Shown here piece by piece: positions 16,144 to 31,100 of a DNA stretch of 64,000 nt (its first letter is position 1; every line of letters begins with the position of its first letter). A model generated the notes under the pieces. That model saw only the letters and a program-made list of their open reading frames with translations, searched no databases and was not told where the DNA came from. Made by a program: the position numbers and the translations under genes. The stretch is from Pseudomonas sp. S35 (GTDB lineage: Bacteria > Pseudomonadota > Gammaproteobacteria > Pseudomonadales > Pseudomonadaceae). The stretch lies in NCBI RefSeq assembly GCF_009866765.1, contig NZ_CP019431.1:310001-374000 (forward strand). Reading direction: 5' to 3'.

Positions 16144-19100
16144 ATGAGCAGCGTTGCGGTCGTCAAAAGCATTGTCGGTCAAGTGTTCGCGGTATCCCCG
16201 GAAGGGATTCGTCGCCTGCTTGTAGAAGGGGATCGCCTGTTCGCGGGTGAGCAAGTCGATACCGGCGCATCGGGCGCCGTGTCTCTGGAATTGGCCGACG
16301 GCCGTACCATCGATTTGGGTCGCGACACTCAGTGGAGCGCAAACGCTCCTGATTCTGTCACCGACCTGAGCGCCGCGACTGCACAAGCCGCACCGTCCGT
16401 TGCCGAACTGCAGCAAGCCATTGCTGCCGGCGCCGACCCGACCCAAGACCTCGAAGCCACCGCTGCCGGCCCGACCTCCGCAGGCGCCGACGGTGCCGTG
16501 GGCGGCGGCCACAGCTTTGTTGTGCTGGAAGCTACCGCAGGCGTGGTCGACCCCACCATCGGCTACCCCACGACCGGCTTGAATGCCGGTGATGCCGTAG
16601 GCACTACCCAAACCGGCGCCGACAATAACGGCGTCGACCCGCGCAACGTCACCATCACCCTGACCGCCACGCCGAGCATCACCGAAGCCGGTGGCGTCGT
16701 GGTTTACACCGTATTTATCACCCAGGCACCGACCAGCGACCTGACCGTGACCTTGTCCAACGGCCTCTCCGTTGTGATCGCCGCCGGCCAGACCTCCGGC
16801 GTGCTGAACGTCACGTTTGCCGGGAATGACACGCCTTACCTGGACGCCTCGTCGATCTCCGCCACCATCGCCGGCACCTCCGGCGGCGGCAACCTGATCA
16901 TCACCACCGACCCTGCGCCAGCCGTCACGCAGATCGCGGACACCATCGACACCACCACCGTCACCCTGACCGCGACCCCGTCGGTGAACGAAGGCGGCCA
17001 GATCGTCTACACCGCCACCGTGACCAACGCGGCGCAGACCGACGTTGTGATCAAGCTGTCCAACGACCTGAGCATCACCATCGAGGCCGGTAAAACCACC
17101 GGCACGGTCACGGCCGACACACCTGCCAACCTGGCGGACGGCAAGAACCTGGCCGTCAGCGTTACGATCACCGAGGCGACTGGCGGTAACTACGAAGACT
17201 TGGCAATCAACCCAGAGCCGGCCACTTCCACCGTGGTTGCTGTGGATGATCCGAGCGTGTTGGTCGCAGATACCAACACCATCGTCGAAGATAGCCTCGC
17301 AGTCGGCAACGTGCTGAACAACGACACCGACATCGATAACACGTTGGCTGTCGCCACCTTCAGCGTGGGTAACGCGACCTACAGCGCCGGTCAGACTGCT
17401 GACATCGAAGGCATTGGCTCCATCACCATCGGGGCTGATGGCGCTTACGTGTTTACCCCGGTCAAGGATTACAGTGGCGAAGTGCCGCAGATCGGTTACA
17501 CCACCAACACCGGCTCGAGCAGCACGCTGACAATCACAATCACGCCGGTCAACGATGCACCGGTGATCGACGTGACGGGCACGACCCTGGTCGAAAACAC
17601 CGCCGTCGCGGGCAGCGTGGCAGGCACGTTTGTTATCAGCGATGCAGAAACGCCGGCTGACCAACTGACCGTCACGTTCACGGGCGACAACAACAAAGAT
17701 GGCTACTACGCCATCGTCGACAACACTGTCGTGCTGACTCAGAAGGGCGCTGACTTCGTCAACGCCGGCAATCAACTGCCGAAGATCGACCTGACTGTCA
17801 CCGACCCCGAAGGCCTCAACGCCAACGCAACTGGCCAGCCGACCGTGACCCTGGTCAACGATGTGCCGGTGATTGAAATCACGGCTAACACCATTGTTGA
17901 AGAAACGGCAGCGGCGGGCACTGTTGCGGGCACTTTTGTTGCCAAAGATGAAGAAACCCCGCGCGAAAACCTGACGATCAGCTTCACCGCAGGCACCAAC
18001 GCCGATGGTTACTACGCCATCTCTGGCAACAACGTCGTCCTGACCGCTAAAGGCGCCGAATTCGTCAACGCTGGCAACCAGCTGCCGAAGATCGACCTGA
18101 CCGTCACCGACGCTGGTGGTCTCAGTTCTACTGGCGAAGGCCAGCCGACTGTAACGCTGGTCAACGATGTACCGTTGATCGACATCACGCCGACCACCAT
18201 CGTTGAAAACACCGCCGAAGCAGGCACCGTTGCCGGTACCTTCAACGCACGTGACGAAGAAACCCCGCGCGAAAACCTGACGATCAGCTTCACCACCGGC
18301 ACCAACGCCGACGGCTACTACGCCATCTCCGGCAACAACGTGGTCCTGACCGCCAAAGGTGCTGAATTCGTCAACGCTGGCAATCAACTGCCGAAAATCG
18401 ACCTGACCGTCACCGACGCTGGTGGCCTCAGCTCCACTGGCGAAGGCCAGCCGACTGTAACGCTGGTCAACGATGTGCCGCTGATCGACATCACGCCGAC
18501 CACCATCGTCGAGAACACTGCCGAAGCAGGCACCGTTGCCGGTACTTTCAACGCACGTGACGAAGAAACCCCGCGTGAAAACCTGACCATCAGCTTCACT
18601 GCTGGCACCAACGCAGATGGCTACTACACCATCTCTGGCAACAACGTCGTCCTGACCGCTAAAGGCGCCGAATTCGTCAACGCTGGCAACCAGCTGCCGA
18701 AAATCGACCTGACCGTCACCGACGCTGGCGGCCTCAGCTCCACTGGCGAAGGCCAGCCGACCGTAACGCTGGTCAACGACGTTCCACTGATCGACATCAC
18801 TCCGACCACCATCGTTGAAAACACCGCCGAAGCAGGCACCGTTGCCGGTACTTTCAACGCACGTGACGAAGAAACCCCACGCGAAAACCTGACGATCAGC
18901 TTCACCACCGGCACCAACGCCGACGGTTACTACGCCATCTCCGGCAACAACGTTGTGCTGACCGCTAAAGGCGCCGAATTCGTCAACGCTGGCAACCAGC
19001 TGCCGAAGATCGACCTGACTGTTACCGATGCTGGCGGCCTCAGCTCCTCTGGCGAAGGCCAGCCGACTGTGACCCTGGTTAACGATGTACCGTTGATCGA

Positions 19101-22100
19101 CATCACTCCGACCACCATCGTTGAGAACACTGCCGAAGCAGGCACAGTCGCCGGTACTTTCAACGTGCGTGACGAAGAAACCCCACGTGAAAACCTGACG
19201 ATCAGCTTCACCACCGGCACCAACGCCGACGGCTACTACGCCATCTCCGGCAACAACGTGGTCCTGACCGCTAAAGGCGCCGAGTTCGTCAACGCTGGCA
19301 ACCAGCTGCCGAAAATCGACCTGACTGTTACCGACGCTGGCGGCCTCAGCTCCACCGGCGAAGGCCAGCCGACCGTAACGCTGGTCAACGACGTTCCACT
19401 GATCGACATCACGCCGACCACCATCGTTGAAAACACCGCCGAAGCAGGCACCGTTGCCGGTACTTTCAACGCACGTGACGAAGAAACCCCACGCGAAAAC
19501 CTGACGATCAGCTTCACCACCGGCACCAACGCCGACGGCTACTACGCCATCTCCGGCAACAACGTTGTGCTGACCGCCAAAGGCGCCGAGTTCGTCAACG
19601 CTGGCAACCAACTGCCGAAGATCGACCTGACTGTTACCGATGCTGGTGGTCTTAGTTCTACTGGCGAAGGCCAGCCGACTGTGACCCTGGTCAACGACGT
19701 TCCGCTGATCGACGTTACGCCGACCACTATCGTCGAGAACACCGCTGAAGCAGGCACAGTCGCCGGTACTTTCAACGCACGTGACGAAGAAACCCCGCGC
19801 GAAAACCTGACGATCAGCTTCACTGCTGGCACCAACGCAGATGGCTACTACACCATCTCTGGCAACAACGTCGTCCTGACCGCTAAAGGCGCCGAATTCG
19901 TAAACGCTGGCAACCAGCTGCCGAAAATCGACCTGACCGTCACCGACGCCGGTGGTCTTAGTTCTACTGGCGAAGGCCAGCCGACTGTGACCCTGGTTAA
20001 CGACGTACCGTTGATCGACATCACTCCGACCACCATCGTTGAAAACACCGCCGAAGCAGGCACCGTTGCCGGTACGTTCAACGCACGTGACGAAGAAACC
20101 CCACGTGATGGTCTGACTGTTAGCTTCACCACCGGCACCAACGCCGACGGTTACTACGCCATCTCCGGCAACAACGTCGTCCTGACCGCTAAAGGCGCCG
20201 AGTTCGTCAACGCTGGCAACCAGCTGCCGAAAATCGACCTGACCGTCACCGACGCCGGCGGCCTCAGCTCCACTGGCGAAGGCCAGCCGACCGTAACGCT
20301 GGTCAACGACGTTCCACTGATCGACATCACGCCGACCACCATCGTTGAAAACACCGCCGAAGCAGGCACTGTCGCCGGTACCTTCAACGCACGTGACGAA
20401 GAAACGCCGCGCGAAAACCTGACGATCAGCTTCACCACCGGCACCAACGCCGACGGTTACTACGCCATCTCCGGCAACAACGTCGTCCTGACCGCTAAAG
20501 GCGCCGAATTCGTCAACGCTGGCAACCAGCTGCCGAAAATCGACCTGACCGTCACCGACGCTGGCGGCCTCAGCTCCACCGGCGAAGGCCAGCCGACCGT
20601 AACGCTGGTCGATGACACCCCAACCGCCATCGACGGCCGCATCGAGGGCAACGAAGACACCTCGATCGAGCTCACTTGGGCGACGTTTGGCGTTCAGGAC
20701 GAAGATTCCACCAGCCCGGCAGTGGTGTTCACCAGCCTGCCGGCCGGTTCCATCGAATACAAAGTCGACGGCGAGTGGGTCAAGCTCACCACGGCCGATC
20801 TGAAAACCGACACTTCGGCAGGCAAGGCCTTCACTCAGGCTGACTTCGATGCCCACAATGTGCGTTACACCCCGGCAGAGAACGAATCGGGCGATAACAG
20901 CTTCAGCGGCACCGCCGTGGGTAACAAGCAAAGCGACTACACCGAGCTGAACTTCCAGGCGACCGACGGCAACTCCTACAGCGACACTAAAACCATCACC
21001 GTGGATATCCACCCGGTGACGGATGTGCCGGTCCTGACCTTTGGCCAAGTGCCAACTGGCCTGGTCATCCAAACCTGGACCGGCAGCAACCTGCCGTCCG
21101 AGCTGGGCACCAACGGCCAGGGTGTTACCCAGTCGAGCACGTTGATCAATGTGATCAACGCCCAGACCGCTGACAGCGCAGCCTCCACCGGCGTGACCAG
21201 CAATGTGAGCAACGGCAACGTGGCCGAAGGCACCGCGACCAAAGTGTCGGGCCTGGTCTACCTGGAAGCCGGCAAGAGCTACACCTTCAGCGGTACTGCC
21301 GACGACAGTCTGGCAATCACCGTAGGTGGCAAGCTGGTTGCTTCCGAGACGTGGAGCCAGGGCAGCGGGATTGGCGGGTCTTCCTACACGCCGACCGAGT
21401 CGGGCTACTACACCCTCGACATCTACCACTACAACCAGAACGGCCCGGGCAACTACGACGTCAACGTATCGACCAATAACGGCCCGGCCGTGTCGTTGGG
21501 CAGCAGCGGCCTGCAGACCTACACCAGTGTGGCCGCGCTGGAAGCCGCCGGCATGGTGCTCGGCGACAGCCATGTGGTGAACGGCGAAGGCTATTACACC
21601 GGCTCCGTCTACAACCACGGCCTGGAAGACACCGCGATCCAGATCGCGCCGATTACCGCCACGTTTGTCGACAACGACGGCTCGGAGTCCCACAAGGTCG
21701 AAATCAGCGGCCTGCCGGAAGGCGCCGTGCTCACCGACGGCACCACCGGCCACAGCATCACCTCGACGGGCGCCAACACGCTCTACGATGTGAGCACCTG
21801 GAACCTGAGCACCCTGACCGTTACCCCGTTCAAGGACTCGACCGCCAGTTTCGAGCTGACCGTGAAGGCCACGGCCAAAGAGCTGAGCACCGGTGTTGAA
21901 GAAGTAACCAGCGGCAAGATCGGCATCGTAGTCACGGCGGTCAACGACGCGCCGGTACTGGGCAACGGTTCGACCAATGCGTTCGGCGACACCTACATCG
22001 AAGGCAAGCCGGGCGGTTACGTCGCGGCCAACCTGACCATCGCCGACGTCGACAACAGCACCTTGCAAAGCGCCAAAGTCACGCTGGTCAACCACCTGAC

Positions 22101-25100
22101 CGATGACGTGCTGATCGCGGATGTCAGCAACACTAAGATCACCGTCAGCTATGACAAAAACACCGGTGTGCTGAGCCTGTCCGGCGAAGCCACCAAGGCT
22201 GAGTACCAGGAAGTCCTGCGCTCGGTGCATTTCGCCAGCGAGAGCGAGAACCCGAGCCCGGTCAATCGCAACCTGACCATCACCGTGAACGACGGTCAGG
22301 CGGACTCCGCACCGGTGACCTCCGTGATCCACGTTGTGCCGGTCAACGATGTGCCGGTAGTCAGCTTCGACAGCACCACCTTCACTGAGCAAACCGCAGG
22401 CGGCGCGCTGGTCAAGAACCTGTCCATCAGCGACGTCGACAACTCCACCTTCAGCAAAGTGGTGGTTACGGTTGATCACCTGGTGTCTGGTGATCTGCTC
22501 AGCAATGCCGATGTACTCAAGGCCCTGGCTGTTGCCGGCATCACCATCACCGAAACCGGCAGCGCCGCCGATGGCAAAGTCGTCTACACCCTGACCAGCA
22601 ACTCGCCAGCCGGCAGCAGTGCGGCGGACTTCATCAAGCTGGTTGAAGCGATTACCTTCCAGGCCCCGGGCAACAATCCAGCTGGCACTGATCGCACCGT
22701 AACCATCGACGTCACCGACATCGGCGGCGGCAACCTTGACCGCGAGCCACCGGAAACCGGCAGCGCCACCGGCAAGGTCACCATCGACCTGTTCAACGAT
22801 GCGCCGACCGCATCGGCTGCCCCCGCCACTGCCAACGAAGACCACGCGGCCACGATCGTCCTGAGCGGCGCCGATGTTGACGGCTCCGTTGCCAGCTTCG
22901 TCATCACCACCTTGCCGACCAACGGCACGCTGTACAGCGACTCGACGCTCACCACCGCCCTGAAAGTCGGCGACTCGGTACCAGCAGGCGCCGACGGTAA
23001 GGCTTCGGTGTACTTCTCGCCGACCGGCGACTGGAGCGGCAGCACTGCGCTGACCTTCACCGCTGTCGACAATGACGGCAAACCGAGCGGCGACACCACC
23101 GCCGCAATCACCATCGCGCCAGTCACCGACACCCCGCACCTGGGCCTGCTCGGCGGCGGCGTGGTGAGCGCGATCAACTTCGACAGCGCCCCGATCAACG
23201 GCGCCTGGAGCACGGTCGCGGTTGGCGATGCCAACAACGCAGCCGGCACGGGCACTAATCCGAATACCCAATGGCTGACCGGCAACGCCGACGGCAACGT
23301 GGAAATCGGCCAAGGCAGCGTCTACGGCGTAGAGACCCCAGGCAACAGCCAGGTCATCGAGCTGGAGAAAAGCGCCGGCGACGACGCCAGCCTGTACACC
23401 ATCATCAAGGCTGAAAGCGGCACGGCGTACACCATCTCGGTTGACTACTCGCCGCGTGCGGGCGCCGAGAACAACTCGGTGATCGACGTGTTCTGGGGCG
23501 GCGTCAAAGTCGGCACCCTGGACGCCACCGTCGTGGGCATGAAGACCTACACCTTCACCGTGCCCGTCACCGCTGACGGTGACGCCAGGCTCGAATTCAA
23601 GGCCCCGGCCGGCGACACCAACAACTCGGTTGGTGGCGTGCTGGACAACATCAGCGTCACCCAAGTGCTGAACACTGGCCTTGAAGACCACGCGATCAAG
23701 TTGTCCGCGATCGACGCTTATGCCACTGACACAGATGGTTCCGAGACGCTCAAGCTGGAAATCAGCGGCATTCCGCAAGGCGCGACCATTTCCGACGGCA
23801 CGCCGGGCCACAGCTTCACGGCCACGGCTGACGTGCAAAGCATCGATATCAGCACCTGGAACAAAGCCACACTGGTCTACAACCCGGTGCCAAACGCCAA
23901 CGGCCTGGTGAACCTTACCGTTACCGCCACCGCGCAAGATGGTGATGCGACGTCGAAGTCCGAGTCGATTACGCTGCCAATCAACGTGATTGCGGTCAAC
24001 GACCTGCCGGTGATTGAAGTCGTCGCGAACGACCTGGTGGAAAAACAGGTCGGCGAAGGCACCGTGGCCGGTACCTTTACCGTCAGCGACGTCGAAACCC
24101 CGATTGCCGATCTGAAAGTCACCTTCACCGGCGACACCAACAAAAACGGCTACTACACCCTCGTGGGCAATGCCGTGGTGTTGACCCTGGCGGGCGCAAA
24201 CTTCGTCAACGCGGGTAACAAACTGCCGGCCATTGACCTGACCGTGACGGATGCCGACAAGGGCAGCTCCCACGATGCGGCGACGCCGGGTGTGGCGCTG
24301 GTCAACGATGTGCCGCTGATTGATGTAACGCCGGCCACTATCGTTGAGAACACTGCTGAAGCGGGTACCGTTGCCGGTACGTTCAATGCGCGTGACGAAG
24401 AGACTCCACGCGATGGTCTGAGCGTTAGCTTCACTGCCGGTACTAACACCGATGGCTACTACGCTATCTCCGGCAACAATGTGGTCCTGACCGCCAAAGG
24501 TGCTGAATTCGTCAACGCGGGTAACCCGCTGCCGAAGATCGACCTGACCGTCACCGACGCTGGTGGTCTCAGCTCTACTGGCGAAGGTCAGCCGACTGTT
24601 ACCTTGGTCAACGACATCCCGGTCATCACCGTGGCTGCCACCACCATCGTTGAGAACACCGCCGAAGCAGGCACCGTTGCCGGTACCTTCAACGCGCGTG
24701 ACGAAGAAACCCCGCGCGAAAACCTGGCTATCAGCTTCACCGCTGGCACCAACGCAGACGGCTACTACGTCATCTCCGGCAACAACGTGGTCCTGACCGC
24801 CAAAGGCGCTGAGTTCGTCAACGCGGGCAACCCGCTGCCGAAAATCGACCTGACCGTCACCGACGCCGGTGGCCTCAGCTCTACTGGCGAAGGTCAGCCG
24901 ACTGTTACCTTGGTCAACGACATCCCGGTCATCACCGTGGCTGCCACCACCATCGTTGAGAACACTGCCGAAGCAGGCACCGTTGCCGGTACTTTCAACG
25001 CGCGTGACGAAGAAACTCCACGCGATGGTCTAAGCGTTAGCTTCACTGCCGGTACTAACACCGACGGCTACTACGTCATCTCCGGCAACAACGTGGTCCT

Positions 25101-28100
25101 GACCGCCAAAGGCGCTGAGTTCGTCAACGCGGGCAACCCGCTGCCGAAAATCGACCTGACCGTCACCGACGCCGGTGGCCTCAGCTCTACTGGCGAAGGT
25201 CAGCCGACTGTTACCTTGGTCAACGACATCCCGGTCATCACCGTGGCTGCCACCACCATCGTTGAGAACACCGCCGAAGCAGGCACCGTCGCCGGCACTT
25301 TCGTTGCCAAAGACGAAGAAACTCCACGCGATGGTCTGACTGTTAGCTTCACCACCGGCACCAACGCCGACGGCTATTACGCTATCTCCGGCAACAACGT
25401 CGTCCTGACCGCCAAAGGTGCTGAATTCGTCAACGCGGGTAACCCGCTGCCGAAGATCGACCTGACTGTCACCGATGCTGGCGGCCTCAGCTCTACTGGC
25501 GAAGGCCAGCCGACCGTAACGCTGGTTAACGACGTTCCGCTGATCGACATCACGCCGACCACCATCGTTGAGAACGCTGCTGAAGCAGGTACCGTTGCCG
25601 GTACGTTCAACGCACGTGACGAAGAAACTCCACGCGATGGTCTGACTGTTAGCTTCACCACCGGCACCAACGCCGACGGTTACTACGCTATCTCCGGCAA
25701 CAACGTTGTGCTGACGGCCAAAGGCGCTGAATTCGTCAACGCGGGTAACCCGTTGCCGAAAATCGACCTGACCGTCACCGACGCCGGTGGCCTCAGCTCC
25801 ACTGGCGAAGGCCAGCCGACTGTTACCTTGGTCAACGACATCCCGGTCATCACCGTGGCTGCCACCACCATCGTTGAGAACACCGCTGAAGCAGGCACCG
25901 TTGCCGGCACTTTCGTTGCCAAAGACGAAGAAACTCCACGCGATGGTCTGAGCGTTAGCTTCACTGCCGGCACCAACGCCGACGGCTACTACGTCATCTC
26001 CGGCAACAACGTGGTCCTGACCGCTAAAGGCGCCGAGTTCGTCAATGCGGGTAACCCGTTGCCGAAAATCGACCTGACCGTCACCGATGCTGGTGGTCTC
26101 AGCTCTACTGGCGAAGGTCAGCCGACTGTTACCTTGGTCAACGACATCCCGGTCATCACCGTGGCTGCCACCACCATCGTTGAGAACACCGCTGAAGCAG
26201 GCACCGTTGCCGGTACCTTCGTTGCTAAAGACGAAGAGACCCCGCGTGATGGTCTGACTGTTAGCTTCACCGCAGGCACCAACGCAGACGGCTACTACGC
26301 TATCTCCGGCAACAACGTTGTGCTGACCGCGAAAGGCGCCGAGTTCGTCAACGCGGGCAACCCGCTGCCGAAAATCGACCTGACCGTCACCGACGCCGGT
26401 GGCCTCAGCTCCACTGGCGAAGGCCAGCCGACTGTTACCTTGGTCAACGACATCCCGGTCATCACCGTGGCTGCCACCACCATCGTTGAGAACACCGCTG
26501 AAGCAGGCACCGTTGCCGGCACTTTCGTTGCCAAAGACGAAGAAACTCCACGCGATGGTCTGACTGTTAGCTTCACCACCGGCACCAACGCCGACGGTTA
26601 CTACGCTATCTCCGGCAACAACGTTGTGCTGACGGCCAAAGGCGCTGAATTCGTCAATGCGGGTAACCCGTTGCCGAAAATCGACCTGACCGTCACCGAT
26701 GCTGGTGGTCTCAGCTCTACTGGCGAAGGTCAGCCGACTGTTACCCTGGTCAACGACATCCCGGTCATCACCGTGGCTGCCACCACCATCGTTGAGAACA
26801 CAGCCGAAGCAGGCACCGTCGCCGGTACTTTCAACGCGCGTGACGAAGAAACTCCACGTGATGGTTTGACCGTTAGCTTCACCACCGGCACCAACGCCGA
26901 CGGTTACTACGCTATCTCCGGCAACAACGTTGTCCTGACCGCCAAAGGCGCTGAATTCGTCAACGCGGGTAACCCGTTGCCGAAAATCGACCTGACCGTC
27001 ACCGATGCTGGTGGTCTCAGCTCTACTGGCGAAGGTCAGCCGACTGTTACCTTGGTCAACGACGTTCCAGAAATTGCTGTCACGCCGACCACCATCATCG
27101 AGAACACCGCTGAAGCAGGCACCGTTGCCGGTACCTTCGTTGCTAAAGACGAAGAGACCCCGCGTGATGGTCTGACTGTTAGCTTCACCACCGGCACCAA
27201 TGCGGACGGCTACTACGCCATCTCCGGCAACAACGTTGTGCTGACTCAGAAGGGCGCTGATTGGGTCAACGCCGGCAATCAACTGCCGAAAATCGACCTG
27301 ACCGTCACTGACGCTGGCAATGCCACTTCGCACAACGAAGCGACGCCAACCGTCACGCTGGTCAACGACATCCCGGTCATCACTGTTACCGCCACCACCA
27401 TCGTGGAAAACACCGCCAAGGTCGGCACCGTCGCCGGTAGCTTCGTTGCAACCGACGAAGAAACCCCGACCGCCAGCCTGAAAGTGGCGTTCACCACCGG
27501 CACCAACACGGACGGCTACTACACCCTGTCCGGTACCGACGTAGTCCTGACACAGAAAGGCGCTGATTGGGTCAACGCCGGCAACCAGTTGCCGAAAATC
27601 GACCTGACCGTCACTGACGCTGGCAACGCCACTTCGCACAACGAAGCGACGCCAACCGTCACGCTGGTCAACGACATCCCGGTCATCACCGTGGCTGCCA
27701 CCACCATCGTGGAAAACACCGCCAAGGTCGGCACCGTCGCCGGTAGCTTCGTTGCAACCGACGAAGAAACCCCGACCGCCAGCCTGAAAGTGGCGTTCAC
27801 CACCGGCACCAACACGGACGGCTACTACACCCTGTCCGGTACCAACGTGGTGCTGACTCAGAAAGGCGCCGATTGGGTCAACGCCGGCAATCAACTGCCG
27901 AAAATCGACCTGACCGTCACTGACGCTGGCAACGCCACTTCGCACAACGAAGCGACGCCAACCGTCACGCTGGTCAACGACATCCCGGTCATCACCGTTA
28001 CCGCCACTACCATCGTGGAAAACACCGCCAAGGTCGGCACCGTCGCCGGTAGCTTCGTTGCAACCGACGAAGAAACCCCGACCGCCAGCCTGAAAGTGGC

Positions 28101-31100
28101 GTTCACCACCGGCACCAACACGGACGGCTACTACACCCTGTCCGGTACCAACGTGGTGCTGACTCAGAAGGGCGCTGATTGGGTCAACGCCGGCAATCAA
28201 CTGCCGAAAATCGACCTGACCGTCACTGACGCTGGCAATGCCACTTCGCACAACGAAGCGACGCCAACCGTCACGCTGGTCAACGACATCCCGGTCATCA
28301 CCGTGGCTGCCACCACCATCGTGGAAAACACCGCCAAGGTCGGCACCGTCGCCGGTAGCTTCGTTGCAACCGACGAAGAAACCCCGGTTGCCAGCCTGAA
28401 AGTGGCGTTCACCACCGGCACCAACACCGACGGCTACTACACCCTGTCCGGTACCGACGTAGTCCTGACACAGAAAGGCGCTGATTGGGTCAACGCCGGC
28501 AACCAGTTGCCGAAAATCGACCTGACCGTCACTGACGCTGGCAATGCCACTTCGCACAATGAAGCGACGCCAACCGTCACGCTGGTCAACGACATCCCGG
28601 TCATCACTGTTACCGCCACCACCATCGTGGAAAACACCGCCAAGGTCGGCACCGTCGCCGGTAGCTTCGTTGCAACCGACGAAGAAACCCCGGTTGCCAG
28701 CCTGAAAGTGGCGTTCACCACCGGCACCAACACGGACGGCTACTACACCCTGTCCGGTACCAACGTGGTGCTGACTCAGAAGGGCGCTGATTGGGTCAAC
28801 GCCGGCAATCAACTGCCGAAAATCGACCTGAGCGTCACTGACGCTGGCAACGCCACTTCGCACAACGAAGCGACGCCAACCGTCACGCTGGTCAACGACA
28901 TCCCGGTCATCACTGTTACCGCCACCACCATCGTGGAAAACACCGCCAAGGTCGGCACCGTCGCCGGTAGCTTCGTTGCAACCGACGAAGAAACCCCGGT
29001 TGCCAGCCTGAAAGTGGCGTTCACCACCGGCACCAACACCGACGGCTACTACACCCTGTCCGGTACCAACGTGGTGCTGACACAGAAAGGCGCTGATTGG
29101 GTCAACGCCGGCAACCAGTTGCCGAAAATCGACCTGACCGTCACTGACGCTGGCAATGCCACTTCGCACAATGAAGCGACGCCAACCGTCACGCTGGTCA
29201 ACGACATCCCGGTCATCACCGTTACCGCCACCACCATCGTGGAAAACACCGCCAAGGTCGGCACCGTCGCCGGTAGCTTCGTTGCAACCGACGAAGAAAC
29301 CCCGGTTGCCAGCCTGAAAGTGGCGTTCACCACCGGCACCAACACCGACGGCTACTACACCCTGTCCGGTACCAACGTGGTGCTGACTCAGAAGGGCGCC
29401 GATTGGGTCAACGCTGGCAATCAACTGCCGAAAATCGACCTGACTGTCACTGACGCTGGCAATGCCACTTCGCACAATGAAGCGACGCCTACCGTCACGC
29501 TGGTCGACGACGCCCCAACCGCCACCAACGGTTATATCCAGAGCGACGAAGACACTCCGGTCGAGCTGACCTGGGCGACCTTCGGCGTCAAGGATGAAGA
29601 CACCGCGAATCCGAAAGTGGTGTTCACCAGCCTTCCGGCCGGTTCGATCGAGTACAAAGTCAACGGGGTGTGGGTCGCACTCACCACGACTGATTTGAAA
29701 ACCGATACCTCGGCCGGCAAGTCGTTCAGCCAGGCTGATTTCGATAGCCACAACGTGCGTTACACCCCGGCGGCCAACGAGTCGGGCGATAACAGCTTCA
29801 GCGGCACCGCTGTCGGCAACAAGCAGAGCGATTACACCCAACTGAAATTCCAGGCTACCGACGGCAATTCCTACAGCGACACCAAGACCATCACCGTGGA
29901 TATCCACCCGGTGGCGGATGTGCCTGTCGTGGCGGTTGGCGCTTTCGGCGCTGTGCCGACAGGCCTGGTGATCCAAACCTGGACCGGCGGCACCCTGCGC
30001 AATGATCTGGGGACCAACGGTAACGGTGTGGCCAATTCCAGCGATCTGATCCGTGTGATCGACGCCAAGACAGCCGCCAGCGCAGCCTCCACCGGTGTGA
30101 CCAACAACGTCAGCAACAGCAATGTGGTTGATGGCACGGCGACCAAAGTCTCTGGCCTGATCTACCTGGAAGCGGGCAAGAGCTACACCTTCACCGGTAC
30201 GGCCGACGACAGCCTGGCAATCACCGTGGGCGGCAAGTTGGTTGCCACTGAGACCTGGAGCAAGGGCAGCGCGATTTCCGGGTCGAGCTACACCCCGACC
30301 GAATCGGGCTACTACACCCTCGATATCTACCACTACAACCAGGCAGGCGCGGGCAACTACGACGTCAATGTGTCGACCAACAACGGCGTATCGATGTCCC
30401 TGGGCAACAGCGGCCTGCAGACCTACACCAGCGTGGACGCGTTGAAAGCCGCAGGTGCAGTGCTCGGCGATAGCCACGTGGTCAATGGCGAAGGCTATTA
30501 CACCGGCTACGTCTACAACCGCGGCCTGGAAGACACCGCGATCAAGGTCAGCCCGATTACCACCACGTTTGTCGACAACGATGGTTCGGAGTCGCACAAG
30601 GTGGAAATCAGCGGCTTGCCAGCCGGTACCGTGATTACCGACGGCACCACTGGGCACAGCATTACGTCGAACGGCAGCGGCACGCTCTACGATGTCAGCA
30701 CCTGGAACCTGAAAACCCTGACGGTTACGCCGCTCAAGGATTCGACCGCCAGCTTCGACATCACCGTGAAAGCCACGGCCACCGAGTTGAGCACCGGCGC
30801 TTCGGCGGTGACGACCGGCAAAGTGAGCATCGTAATCACGGCGGTCAACGACGCCCCAACCCTGGACCTGAGCACGGCTGACGGTGCTGTCGCCACCGGC
30901 TACAACACCGCGTACACCGAACGCAGCACTACGGGTGTGGCGATTACCGGCAGCGTTGCCATTGGCGACGTCGACAGCACCCAGATGCAAAGTGCGACCA
31001 TCACCCTGAAAAACGCCAGTTCGGGCGATGTACTGAGCTCCAACCTGGTAGCGGTGGGTGGTACCTACAAAGGCATCACCGTGACCAGCGTCGGGACTGA

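Noticed and set aside
15982..24273. A 2763-codon open frame antisense to lapE/lapA
   Set aside because: It mirrors the repeats and GC-rich codon use of lapA on the opposite strand, has no start signals and no family-like sequence. Long antisense frames arise from the biased composition.
17548..29502. CRISPR-like array
   Set aside because: The 306-bp units are in-frame protein repeats without unique spacers.
25030..30990. A 1986-codon open frame antisense to lapA block 2
   Set aside because: Same cause: each 306-bp repeat is open in this frame, so the frame extends across the array.
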